Shown here in pieces: positions 36,401-64,000 of a stretch of 64,000 nt of DNA. The position numbers and the translations under genes are program-made. Position 1 is the stretch's first letter, and the number at the start of each line of letters is the position of its first letter. The notes beneath the pieces were generated by a model. It did not search any database and was not told where the DNA came from. It saw nothing but the letters and a program-made list of their open reading frames with translations. Source of the DNA: Lamellibrachia columna (taxonomy: Eukaryota; Annelida; Polychaeta; Sabellida; Siboglinidae); assembly GCA_963662155.1 (NCBI GenBank), contig OY759271.1, forward strand, positions 37,870,345 through 37,934,344. Reading direction: 5' to 3'.

Positions 36401-39400
36401 GGCTAGTTCATGTACTGCTGTACCGCCCAGGCTATTATGAGGCTAGTTCGTCTACTGCTTTACCGCCCAGGTTGTTATGAGGCTAGTTCATGTACTGCTG
36501 TACCGCCCTGGCTGTTATGAGGCTAGTTCGTCTACTGCTTTACCGCCCAGGTTGTTATAAGGCTAGTTCATGTACTGCTGTACCGCCCTGGCTGTTATGA
36601 GGCTAGTTCATCTACTGCTTTACCGCCCCGGTTGTTATGAGGCTAGTTCATCTACTGCTGTACCGCCCAGGCTGTTATGAGGCTAGTTCGTCTACTGCTG
36701 TACCGCCCAGGCTATTATGAGGCTAGTTCGTCTACTGCTGTACCGCCCAGGCTGTTATGAGGCTAGTTCATCTACTGCTGTACCGCCCAGGCTATTATGA
36801 GGCTAGTTCGTCTACTGCTGTACCGCCCAGGTTGTTATGAGGCTAGTTCATGTACTGCTGTACCGCCGAGGCTGTTATGAGGCTAGTTCATCTACTGCTG
36901 TACCGCCCAGGTTGTTATGAGGCTAGTTCATGTACTGCTGTACCGCCCAGGCTGTTATGAGGCTAGTTCATCTACTGCTGTACCGCCCCGGTTGTTATGA
37001 GGCTAGTTCATCTACTGCTGTACCGCCCAGGCTGTTATGAGGCTAGTTCTTCTACTGCTGTATCGCCCATGATGTTATGAGGCTAGTTCGTGTACTGCTG
37101 TACCACCCCGGCTGTTATGAGGCTAGCTCATGTACTGCTGTACAGCCCCGGCTGTTATGACGCTAGTTCATCTACTGCTGTACCGCCCCTGCTGTTATGG
37201 GGCTAGTTCATGTACAGTTGTACCGCCATGACTGTTATAAGGCTAGTTCATGTACTGCTGTACCGCCCCGACTGTTATAAGGCTAGTTCATGTACTGCTG
37301 TACCGCCCCGACTGTTATGAGGCTAGTTCATGTACTGCTGTACCGCCCAGTCTGTTATGGGGCTAGTTCATGTACTGCTGAACCGCCCAGTCTGTTAAGG
37401 GGCTAGTTCATGTACTGCTGTACCGCCCCGGCTGTTATGAGGCTAGTTCATCTACTGCTGTACCGCCCAGGCTGTTATGAGGCTAGTTCGTCTACTGCTG
37501 TACCGCCCCGGCTGTTATGGAGCTAGTTCTTGTACTGCTGTACCGCCCAGGCTGTTATGCAGCTAGTTCATGTACTGCTGTACCGCCCCGGTTGTTATGA
37601 GGCTAGTTCATCTACTGCTGTACCGCCCCGGCTGTTATGGAGCTAGTTCATGTACTGCTGTACCGCCCCGGTTGTTATGAGGCTAGTTCATCTACTGCTG
37701 TACCGCCCAGGCTGTTATGAGGCTAGTTCATCTACTGCTGTACCGCCCCGGTTGTTATGAGGCTAGTTCATCTACTGCTGTACCGCCCCGGCTGTTATGG
37801 AGCTAGTTCTTGTACTGCTGTACAGCCCAGGCTGTTATGGAGCTAGTGCATGTACTGCTGTACCGCCCCGGTTGTTATGAGGCTAGTTCATATACTGCTG
37901 TACCGCCCCGGCTGTTATGGAGCTAGTTCATGTACTGCTGTACCGCCCCGGTTGTTATAAGGCTAGTTCATCTACTGCTGTACCGCCCCAACTGTTATAA
38001 GGCTAGTTCATGTACTGCTGTACCGCCCCGGCTGTTATGAGGCTAGTTCATCAACTGCTGTACCGCCCCGGCTGTTATGAGGCTAGTTCATCTACTGCTG
38101 TACCGCCCCGGCTGTTATGGAGCTAGTTCATGTACTGCTCTACCGCCCCGGCTGTTATGGAGCTAGCTCATGTACTGCTGTACCGCCCCGGCTGTTATGG
38201 AGCTAGTTCATCTACTGCTGTACCGCCCCGGCTGTTATGGAGCTAGTTCATGTACTGCTGTACCGCCCCGGTTGTTATGAGGCTAGTTCATCTACTGCTG
38301 TACCGCCCAGGCTGTTATGAGGCTAGTTCATCTACTGCTGTACCGCCCCGGTTGTTATGAGGCTAGTTCATCTACTGCTGTACCGCCCCGGCTGTTATGG
38401 AGCTAGTTCTTGTACTGCTGTACCGCCCAGGCTGTTATGGAGCTAGTTCATGTACTGCTGTACCGCCCCGGTTGTTATGAGGCTAGTTCATCTACTGCTG
38501 TACCGCCCCGGCTGTTATGGAGCTAGTTCATGTACTGCTGTACCGCCCCGGTTGTTATGAGGCTAGTTCATCTACTGCTGTACCGCCCCAACTGTTATAA
38601 GGCTAGTTCATGTACTGCTGTACCGCCCCGGCTGTTATGAGGCTAGTTCATCTACTGCTGTACCGCCCTGGCTGTTATGAGGCTAGTTCATGTACTGCTG
38701 TACCGCCCAGGCTATTATGAGGCTAGTTCGTCTACTGCTTTACCGCCCAGGTTGTTATGAGGCTAGTTCATGTACTGCTGTACCGCCCTGGCTGTTATGA
38801 GGCTAGTTCGTCTACTGCTTTACCGCCCAGGTTGTTATGAGGCTAGTTCATGTACTGCTGTACCGCCCTGGCTGTTATGAGGCTAGTTCATCTACTGCTT
38901 TACCGCCCCGGTTGTTATGAGGCTAGTTCATCTACTGCTGTACCGCCCAGGCTGTTATGAGGCTAGTTCGTCTACTGCTGTACCGCCCAGGCTATTATGA
39001 GGCTAGTTCGTCTACTGCTGTACCGCCCAGGCTGTTATGAGGCTAGTTCATCTACTGCTGTACCGCCCAGGCTATTATGAGGCTAGTTCGTCTACTGCTG
39101 TACCGCCCAGGTTGTTATGAGGCTAGTTCATGTACTGCTGTACCGCCGAGGCTGTTATGAGGCTAGTTCATCTACTGCTGTACCGCCCAGGTTGTTATGA
39201 GGCTAGTTCATGTACTGCTGTACCGCCCAGGCTGTTATGAGGCTAGTTCATCTACTGCTGTACCGCCCCGGTTGTTATGAGGCTAGTTCATCTACTGCTG
39301 TACCGCCCAGGCTGTTATGAGGCTAGTTCTTCTACTGCTGTATCGCCCATGCTGTTATGAGGCTAGTTCGTGTACTGCTGTACCACCCCGGCTGTTATGA

Positions 39401-42400
39401 GGCTAGCTCATGTACTGCTGTACAGCCCCGGCTGTTATGACGCTAGTTCATCTACTGCTGTACCGCCCCTGCTGTTATGGGGCTAGTTCATGTACTGTTG
39501 TACCGCCATGACTGTTATAAGGCTAGTTCATGTACTGCTGTACCGCCCCGACTGTTATAAGGCTAGTTCATGTACTGCTGTACCGCCCCGACTGTTATGA
39601 GGCTAGTTCATCTACTGCTGTACCGCCCCGGTTGTTATGAGGCTAGTTCATCTACTGCTGTACCGCCCCGGCTGTTATGGAGCTAGTTCTTGTACTGCTG
39701 TACAGCCCAGGCTGTTATGGAGCTAGTTCATGTACTGCTGTACCGCCCCGGTTGTTATGAGGCTAGTTCATGTACTGCTCTACCGCCCCTGCTGTTATGG
39801 AGCTACCTCATGTACTGCTGTACCGCCCCGGCTGTTATGGAGCTATTTCATCTACTGCTGTACCGCCCCGGCTGTTATGGAGCTAGTTCATGTACTGCTG
39901 TACCGCCCCGGTTGTTATGAGGCTAGTTCATCTACTGCTGTACCGCCCAGGCTGTTATGAGGCTAGTTCATCTACTGCTGTACCGCCCCGGTTGTTATGA
40001 GGCTAGTTCATCTACTGCTGTACCGCCCCGGCTGTTATGGAGCTATTTCTTGTACTGCTGTACCGCCCAGGCTGTTATGGAGCTAGTTCATGTACTGCTG
40101 TACCGCCCCGGTTGTTATGAGGCTAGTTCATCTACTGCTGTACCGCCCCTGCTGTTATGGAGCTAGTTCATGTACTGCTGTACCGCCCCGGTTGTTATGA
40201 GGCTAGTTCATCTACTGCTGTACCGCCCCAACTGTTATAAGGCTAGTTCATGTACTGCTGTACCGCCCCGGCTGTTATGAGGCTAGTTCATCTACTGCTG
40301 TACTGCCCCGGCTGTTATGAGGCTAGTTCATCTACTGCTGTACCGCCCCAACTGTTATAAGGCTAGTTCATGTACTGCTGTACCGCCCCGACTGTTATGA
40401 GGCTAGTTCGTCTACTGCTGTACTGCCCCGGCTGTTATGAGGCTAGTTCATCTACTGCTGTACTGCCCCGGCTGTTATGGGGCTAGTTCATCTATTGCTG
40501 TACCGCCCCGGCTGTTATGGAGCTAGTTCATGTACTGCTGTACCGCCCCGGCTGTTATGGAGCTAGTTCATGTACTGCTGTACCGCCCCGGCTGTTATGA
40601 AGCTAGTTCGTCTACTGCTGTACCGCCCCGGCTGTTATGAGGCTAGTTCATCTACTGCTGTACTGCCCCGGCTGTTATGAGGCTAGTTCATCTACTGCTG
40701 TACCGCCCCGGCTGTTATGGAGCTAGTTCATGTACTGCTCTACCGCCCCGGCTGTTATGGAGCTAGTTCATGTACTGCTGTACCGCCCCGGCTGTTATGG
40801 TGCTAGTTCATCTACTGCTGTACCGCCCCGGCTGTTATGGAGCTAGTTCATGTACTGCTGTACCGCCCCGGTTGTTATGAGGCTAGTTCATCTACTGCTG
40901 TACCGCCCAGGCTGTTATGAGGCTAGTTCATCTACTGCTGTACCGCCCCGGTTGTTATGAGGCTAGTTCATCTACTGCTGTACCGCCCCGGCTGTTATGG
41001 AGCTAGTTCTTGTACTGCTGTACCGCCCAGGCTGTTATGGAGCTAGTTCATGTACTGCTGTACCGCCCCGGTTGTTATGAGGCTAGTTCATCTACTGCTG
41101 TACCGCCCCGGCTGTTATGGAGCTAGTTCATGTACTGCTGTACCGCCCCGGTTGTTATGAGGCTAGTTCATCTACTGCTGTACCGCCCCGGCTGTTATGA
41201 AGCTAGTTCGTCTACTGCTGTACCGCCCCGGCTGTTATGAGGCTAGTTCATCTACTGCTGTACTGCCTCGGCTGTTATGAGGCTAGTTCATCTACTGCTG
41301 TACCGCCCCGGCTGTTATGGAGCTAGTTCATGTACTGCTCTACCGCCCCGGCTGTTATGGAGCTAGTTTATGTACTGCTGTACCGCCCCGGCTGTTATGG
41401 AGCTAGTTCATCTACTGCTGTACCGCCCCGGCTGTTATGGAGCTAGTTCATGTTCTGCTGTACCGCCCCGGTTGTTATGAGGCTAGTTCATCTACTGCTG
41501 TACCGCCCCGGTTGTTATGAGGCTAGTTTATCTACTGCTGTACCGCCCCGGCTGTTATGGAGCTAGTTCTTGTACTGCTGTACCGCCCAGGCTGTTATGG
41601 AGCTAGTTCATGTACTGCTGTACCGCCCCGGTTGTTATGAGGCTAGTTCATCTACTGCTGTACCGCCCCGGCTGTTATGGAGCTAGTTCATGTACTGCTG
41701 TACCGCCCCGGTTGTTATGAGGCTAGTTCATCTACTGCTGTACCGCCCCAACTGTTATAAGGCTAGTTCATGTACTGTTGTACCGCCCCGGCTGTTATGA
41801 GGCTAGTTCATCTACTGCTGTACTGCCCCGGCTGTTATGAGGCTAGTTCATCTACTGCTGTACTGCCCCGGCTGTTATGAGGCTAGTTCATCTACTGCTG
41901 TACCGCCCCGGCTGTTATGGAGCTAGTTCATGTACTGCTCTACCGCCCCGGCTGTTATGGAGCTAGTTCATGTACTGCTGTACCGCCCCGGCTGTTATGG
42001 AGCTAGTTCATGTACTGCTGTACCGCCCCGGCTGTTATGAGGCTAGTTCGTCTACTGCTGTACCGCCTCGGCTGTTATGAGGCTAGTTCATCTACTGCTG
42101 TACCGCCCCGGCTGTTATGAGGCTAGTTCATCTACTGCTGTACCGCCCAAGTTATTATGGAGCTAGTTCATGTACTGCTGTACCGCCCCGGCTGTTATGA
42201 GGCTAGTTCATCTACTGCTGTACCGTCCAGGCTGTTATGGAGCTAGTTCATGTACTGCTGTACCGCCCCGACTGTTATGAGGCTAGTTCATGTACTGCTG
42301 TACCGCCCAGTCTGTTATGGGACTAGTTCATGTACTGCTGTACCGCCCCGGCTGTTATGAGGCTAGTTCATGTACTGCTGTACCGCCCCGGCTGTTATGA

Positions 42401-43798
42401 GGCTAGTTCATGTACTGCTGTACCGCCCCGACTGTTATGAGGCTAGTTCATGTACTGCTGTACCGCCCAGTCTGTTATGGGACTAGTTCATGTACTGCTG
42501 TACCGCCCAGTCTGTTATGGGACTAGTTCATGTACTGCTGTACCGCCCCGGCTGTTATGAGGCTAGTTCATCTACCGCTGTACCGCCCAGGTTGTTATGG
42601 AGCTAGTTCATGTACTGCTGTACCGCCCCGACTGTTATGAGGCTAGTTCATCTACTGCTGTACCGTCCAGGCTGTTATGGAGCTAGTTCATGTAATGCTG
42701 TACCGCCCCGGCTGTTATGAGGCTAGTTCATCTACCGCTGTACCGCCCAGGTTGTTATGGAGCTAGTTCATGTACTGCTGTACCGCCCCGACTGTTATGA
42801 GGCTAGTTCATCTACTGCTGTACCGTCCAGGCTGTTATGGAGCTAGTTCATGTAATGCTGTACCGCCCCGGCTGTTATGGAGCTAGTTCATGTAATGCTG
42901 TACCACCCCGGCTGTTATGGAGCTAGTTCATCTACTGCTGTACCGCCCCGGCTGTTATGGAGCTAGTTCATGTAATGCTGTACCACCCCGGCTGTTATGG
43001 AGCTAGTTCATCTACTGCTGTACCGCCCAGGTTGTTATGGAGCTAGTTCATGTAATGCTGTACCACCCCGGCTGTTATGAGACTAGTTCATCTACTGCTG
43101 TACCGTCCAGGTTGTTATGGAGCTAGTTCATGTAATGCTGTACCGCCCCGGCTGTTATGGAGCTAGTTCATGTAATGCTGTACCACCCCGGCTGTTATGG
43201 AGCTAGTTCATCTACTGCTGTACCGCCCAGGTTGTTATGGAGCTAGTTCATGTAATGCTGTACCACCCCGGCTGTTATGAGACTAGTTCATCTACTGCTG
43301 TACCGTCCAGGTTGTTATGGAGCTAGTTCATGTAATGCTGTACCGCCCCGGCTGTTATGGAGCTAGTTCATCTACTGCTGTACCGCCCAGGTTGTTATGG
43401 AGCTAGTTCATGTAATGCTGTACCACCCCGGCTGTTATGAGACTAGTTCATCTACTGCTGTACCGCCCAGGTTGTTATGGAGCTAGTTCATGTAATGCTG
43501 TACCACCCCGGCTGTTATGGAGCTAGTTCATCTACTGCTGTACCGCCCAGGTTGTTATGGAGCTAGTTCATGTAATGCTGTACCGCCCCGGCTGTTATGG
43601 AGCTAGTTCATCTACTGCTGTACCGCCCAGGTTGTTATGGAGCTAGTTCATGTAATGCTGTACCACCCCGGCTGTTATGAGACTAGTTCATCTACTGCTG
43701 TACCGTCCAGGTTGTTATGGAGCTAGTTCATGTAATGCTGTACCACCCCGACTGTTATGGAGCTAGTTCATGTACTGCTGTACCGCCCCGACTGTTAT
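30454..43798. repeat. 40-bp minisatellite, about 333 copies (13.3 kb)
   Basis: The unit is GCTGTTATGAGGCTAGTTCA followed by TCTACTGCTGTACCGCCCCG. The TACCGCCC block keeps exact 40-bp phase from 30541 to 43741 (13,200 bp, 330 units), so no net indel is seen. Copies vary at a few sites (CCCCG/CCCAG/CCCTG; GAGGC/GGAGC; TCATC/TCATG/TCGTC). Blocks of variants recur in order. No gene lies in it; the three small frames near 39690-40166 are repeat translations. Confidence 0.98.
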
Positions 43799-44488
43799 CA
43801 CTTTCCAGTGTTTTCAAATCCCCCTATCGGCAGCCTTCCCCCTATCAGCAGCCTTCCCCTATCAACCTTCCCCCTCCAACTGTCCTCCTCTTCTGCCTTT
43901 CTTACATCCCTCTTCATGTAGTCTTTGCTTCGCTCGCCCTGTGCCCCGCTCACACCATCAGTCCCTGGGTGCAGTTCATTAATAACCGCACTACTGGTTG
44001 ATTTTGAGTCACCAATGGTGTCCAGAACAGACCGGATTTTCATTATCGTTGCTGTTTAAGTGACTAAGTATTAATTTATATCTAATTCAATATCTCATTC
44101 ATAAAATAGTTATCTATATTTCAATAAGTTGTTTTTATGAAGAAACACTGATCGATACCATTGTTTTCTTCAAATTTCACGTACGTACCGAATCCTGTGT
44201 GAAGGCGTCACGTTTTTCACACAAGAATTGCTATTAATCTGTTTTATACAGACTGTCTAACTGCACAAAGTACTTTCTCACTTGATACTCAATAACAAAG
44301 CATGCTACCAACAATGTGTTTATTTCTGTACACAACCACATGACGTTCGTACACTTTTCACGCCAAACATCTAGTCTTGTTTGGTGTCGCAGGCGAGTCA
44401 CATTAACACACACAGGGGTGTCACCTTAACGCACACAGGGGTGTCACATTAACACACACAGGGGTGTCACCTTAACGCACACACGGTG
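43799..44488. other. JMJD7 downstream region with AATAAA signal
   Basis: Contains the JMJD7 3'UTR (minus strand). A poly(A) signal AATAAA on the minus strand is at 44319-44324. Short GGTGTCAC(A/C)TTAAC(A/G)CACACA repeats lie just below the stop (44395-44485). A minus-strand 81-codon frame (44043-43798, charged, with KDYMKRDVRKAEEEDSW) is unrecognised and possibly non-coding. Confidence 0.5.
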
Positions 44489-59843
<15,355 letters not shown>

Positions 59844-62511
59844 TTTCTTGTAGTGTATTCTGTTGTGGCAGATTGTGCTGATAGCAGTGGGCTAGATAAT
59901 ATCTAGGTTTCGTAATATAAATAGATAACACGCTGACAAAGTTAAAGGGGCTGAAAGGCTACGGCCCGATCCAGAGTGGCAGAAGCAGAGCCTAATCAAT
60001 TTGATCATTGGTCTAGCATTAGCAAGACCCAAGAATACAGTCCAACAAGGTAAAAAGACAAACCACCCTTCTCATTACAGTTAGATTAGTTTTATTCGTA
60101 ACTCGCGAGGACAATCCTTTCATAAAACAGAACCTGAATCCCACCAGTTCTAATGCGAGTCCGTGCCCACGCCACACACTATCGCCAGTCATTATTGCAT
60201 CGTTTCATTGGTCAACTAGATGATAAAGCGCCAAGTTCGGAATCGTGAGTATTTCTTTTACAGCGGCGTTATGTACAATATTAAACTGGGCATCCACTCT
60301 ATCAACAGCATGGTTGTGTGCCTCATTTGCGTGCTTAATATCAATCTCAGATAAAACGGCCGTACGCAACTAAAATAAAGTTTATCCGTAATGTAATGTT
60401 CGTTCATTGTTTGGCTCTGTATTATCGCCCACCGTTTTCCCATGCAGTGGGCTAGATAATATCTAGGTTCCCATGCCATAGGCATGGCGAGTATTAATCA
60501 AATGAGCCATACTTATAGGTAAGATACAGAAGTCAGCACTGTTTTTATTTTGTTCGCTCCTTTGGTAAACGTCCAAAAATGCCGTAAAATCATAGAAGTG
60601 TGTGATTGATTTTCTCACCGCAATTCACAAAGTTACAATAGGAATGAAGTCCACACTGGCCATCACAGACTCTGACAGAGAAGCGCGTGCTGATGCAGCA
60701 TAACAGTTACCTGACAACGTATACAATTCTCCATAGTTGAATGACGCAGTTGGAATGGAACTGATCATCTTATATGTGCCATCAACATGAGCACAGCTTT
60801 GATTCATCAATGTACAATTCGCTTTCATCATGCCTGCCAAGATCAAACTCAAAGACAGTTTATAACACAAACAAACAATCATTAGGCACAAACAAACCAG
60901 GACAATAATAATAATAGAGTTGAGAAACTTGAGTGACACCTCCTCTTTTCAACTTGTAATATGCTCAATTTATTTAAGACAATTAACTGCATGAAGTCAT
61001 GCTATTGCAAATTTAACCTTTGTCTGTGAAATATCGAAAACAATCTTCAAACGCAACAATCAGTCATCCCAAAAGATGTTTACGCAGTCCCGCAACACAA
61101 TGCCAGATAGATAGAAAACGGACATCATTTCTTTCTTTATTAACAACTACCAATACATAATTTTCCAACACTACTACAACACGATATATGTACACACACT
61201 CATGAACGCACGCACGCACGCACGCACGCACACACACACAATTTTCAAACTCAAAAAACAAGTTTGGATTATGTCAAGATAATAATTTCAATGTATTTCA
61301 GTTTGGATCATTATTTTATTATATCAGCTGCTTTCCGTTATTTAATTTATACAGCTGTATTGTTCTACAATTCTATAAATATTTCTGGATTACTATCATA
61401 TTAGCATGTATGTTTCTATGCGCAATCATAATTTCTTATTTGTGGGCCGAAAGTGTCGCTGAATTCAACAGCGACAGTGAAGTGGGCTGAATCATCCGCT
61501 GCATGGGCCGAATCAACTAGGCCGAACCATTCGTTGGTGTGGGCCAAACCCGTCATGGGCTGAACCATCCGGGACCCAGCATAGCATAGGGACCATAGCA
61601 TAGGGACCATAGAGGTCGAACAACCCTAGACATAGACTCATATAATTTTCAACCTGTTATCTACTATACTTTTGAAATAAGAGGTGCATACAGTAAACAA
61701 AATAAAAGCTCTGTTCGATGTGGCTAAGGCTTAGCCTACTAAGCCTAGCCTACTAAGCCTAGCCTACTAAGTCTGGCCCTAGCCCGGGCCTAGACTAGGC
61801 AGAGGCCCTAAAAAGTAACATATGTATTTTTTGGCACTTTCGATCCTATCCAGGGCTGGAACTTTAGAACTTAAGATTTAAAACTGACACGCCCTAATCA
61901 TTTCACATGCCATCTGCACATTAGCATCAAGAAGCAGAAGAAATATGTTCCAAATAATTTATTATTATGAGTATGTTTATCGTGACTAGTGGGTGTTATT
62001 TTTAAAAATCAACGCATGCTCGACATCACATGATATGGTTTTTATCACAAAACAGTCATAATTTTTAATTTATGCATGGTTATTGTCAAGTTACTTTAGT
62101 GATATACCAGTACGTATAATAATGATTACATACACGAAATGCATGTTTATTGCGAGAGTTTACATATTGCATTTTAATAATATTCCAAATATCCCAGACA
62201 AGTTATTTTTGGCCCAGTAGGAACTACACTCCCATTGGAACATTTGACTATGCCTAGCTATGGCTTTTCCCAAAAAAATTCCACTTCATTTAGTTGAAGC
62301 CTGTAGGCAACCAATGTGTATTACATGACTCCAGGGATGTTACATAACAGTGTCAAGGGTACTATATGTACAGTAGAAGTGCACAGAAAAAGACACCAAT
62401 TTGTACTGCCTACAATGATTGAGATATGTGTGTCAAATATATCACTGCATTGTGGGGTATTGTACTGAAATGTGTATTGTGTTGTTCACAGTTTTCACAA
62501 GACTACACAAT
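59844..62511. other. Divergent intergenic region between JMJD7 and MYG1
   Basis: 2.67 kb that must hold both promoters if these are the true starts; no clear TATA or CpG signature was identified. It contains a 26-bp direct repeat (59884-59909 and 60444-60469), a CGCA run at about 61207-61238, and GGGCCGAA- and CCTACTAAGCCTAG-type short repeats (61440-61770). A minus frame at 60939-60625 with a hydrophobic start is unrecognised. Confidence 0.5.
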
Positions 62512-63057
<546 letters not shown>

Positions 63058-63594
63058 GTATTCTTGGTTGACTACAATCATACTGAAAAGACATGCTGTG
63101 TGTTTGTGCAATATTGTTATATTAACACAAGTAACATAATACTTGGTACAAAGTGTATAAAATAAAATTGCCAAAACATCAACAGAATCCTATTTGTAAT
63201 AAATTACGAGCAATACATACACAATTTTTAATTAAACCCCATCGATGAGGTGATTTGTTTGAAGAAATTGTATCAGTGTAATATTTGCACTGTTCATTTC
63301 TCTTAACTTATGTAATCATACTTGATTTTCCACTCAACTACATTTTATTTTGGAGAGAGCAGTAAAGTCACATTATCTGGGGGTTGACATTTAGCAATTC
63401 CTATGTCAGTTCCCCCAAAGCTTACAAAGCAATAATGTATTGTCTACAACAATAAATGTGCTTTGTTTGTTTTGTATAAAAAATGCTGTGTTGCAACCCT
63501 TGGGGTTAGCCACCGACCTGCTCCCAAGGTATTAGCACAGTAGAAGTGTTTTACATAGTATTATTATTAAAATGTAGATTTTAATTAATTAATT
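63058..63594. other. MYG1 intron 2, start
   Basis: AT-rich; no exon 3 homology and no other feature recognised. Confidence 0.5.
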
Positions 63595-64000
63595 TTTTAA
63601 TAATAATTGACTTCTATGGCGCCTATATCCTCAGGAACCTGAGCTCAGAGGCGCAACAAAACAGAATCAGTAGGCGTAATCGTAAACAAGGACGCGCAAA
63701 AGTCAGTATCAGAACGAGGGACAACCGAACATTTATGGTGGGAAAGCAATTTGGAATAGATATGTCTTGAGTTTTTTACGGAAAATAGCAATAGTTTCGG
63801 ATGTTTTCAAAGCGATAGGGAGTTCATTCCAGACCCTAGGCGCAGCGACAGAGAAAGCACGTTTACCCAAGTTAAGTTTTGTTTTAGGTACAATAAGTTG
63901 TTGTGAAACTGATGATCTTAGCTGCCTAGGGATATTTGAAAGATGCAGGAGACTAGCCAAGTAGAATGGTTGTTGTGTAGATAGAGCACGATATGCAAGA
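63595..64000 (-). mobile_element. Non-LTR retrotransposon 3' end (partial, leaves the window)
   Basis: The minus-strand frame 63960-63733 encodes LNLGKRAFSVAAPRVWNELP then FRKKLKTYLFQ, the typical C-terminus of jockey/CR1-like polyproteins. A 3'UTR follows (CGCCTCTGAGCTCAGGTTCC) with an ATTATTATT tail near 63600. It sits in MYG1 intron 2. Confidence 0.8.

Noticed and set aside
30454..43798. CRISPR array
   Set aside because: No spacers: whole 40-bp units are tandem and similar throughout, and the window is eukaryotic.
60625..60939. Minus-strand 104-codon frame with a hydrophobic N-terminus as a secreted or membrane protein gene
   Set aside because: No recognised homology, no splice or UTR context, and length compatible with chance.
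62419..62511. Upstream ATG as the MYG1 start
   Set aside because: Kept only as an alternative: the extra 31 codons show no homology, and the retained ATG fits the family start, though a targeting peptide is possible.

Overview
This is a metazoan nuclear window of intron-split genes with GT-AG splice sites, LINEs, a tRNA-derived SINE and very dense satellite DNA. The CR1-like LINE looks like copies I loosely associate with arthropods such as decapod crustaceans. That is a weak inference; only 'invertebrate animal' is reasonably safe. Three protein genes, one tRNA gene and one decayed duplicate gene can be supported.

(1) 1-16.6 kb, plus strand: the last eight coding exons (end of the pre-PX region, PX domain, C2 domain, stop at 15131) of a class II phosphoinositide 3-kinase. 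A 3'UTR with AATAAA at 16568 follows. Every intron is packed with minisatellites (units of 19-68 bp), several abutting or built from splice junctions.

(2) 16.6-30.4 kb: intergenic and repetitive. It holds a 31-bp array that looks derived from a DNA-transposon end, a 469-bp MITE, a 28-bp array interrupted by a CR1-like LINE with a 568-codon open frame, SINE and LINE fragments, decayed and out-of-order exons of a MYG1-like gene (24.4-27.9 kb), and many microsatellites.

(3) 30.45-43.80 kb: one minisatellite of about 333 copies of a 40-bp unit. It keeps perfect 40-bp phase over at least 13.2 kb and shows higher-order blocks.

(4) 44.49-59.84 kb, minus strand: a complete JMJD7 gene (Jumonji-C lysyl hydroxylase/peptidase). 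Eight exons give a 313-residue protein close to the 316 residues of the human protein. One intron is probably GC-AG. A tRNA-Leu(UAA) gene lies antisense in the last intron. The large introns hold nested LINEs, some with minisatellites grown out of their own coding sequence.

(5) 62.5-64 kb, plus strand: the first two exons of an intact MYG1 exonuclease gene, divergent from JMJD7 and running off the window. A minus-strand LINE 3' end closes the window.

The main theme is local tandem duplication. Splice junctions, LINE reading frames and transposon ends all appear to have served as seeds for minisatellites. Long open frames inside arrays whose unit is a multiple of 3 are treated as spurious.
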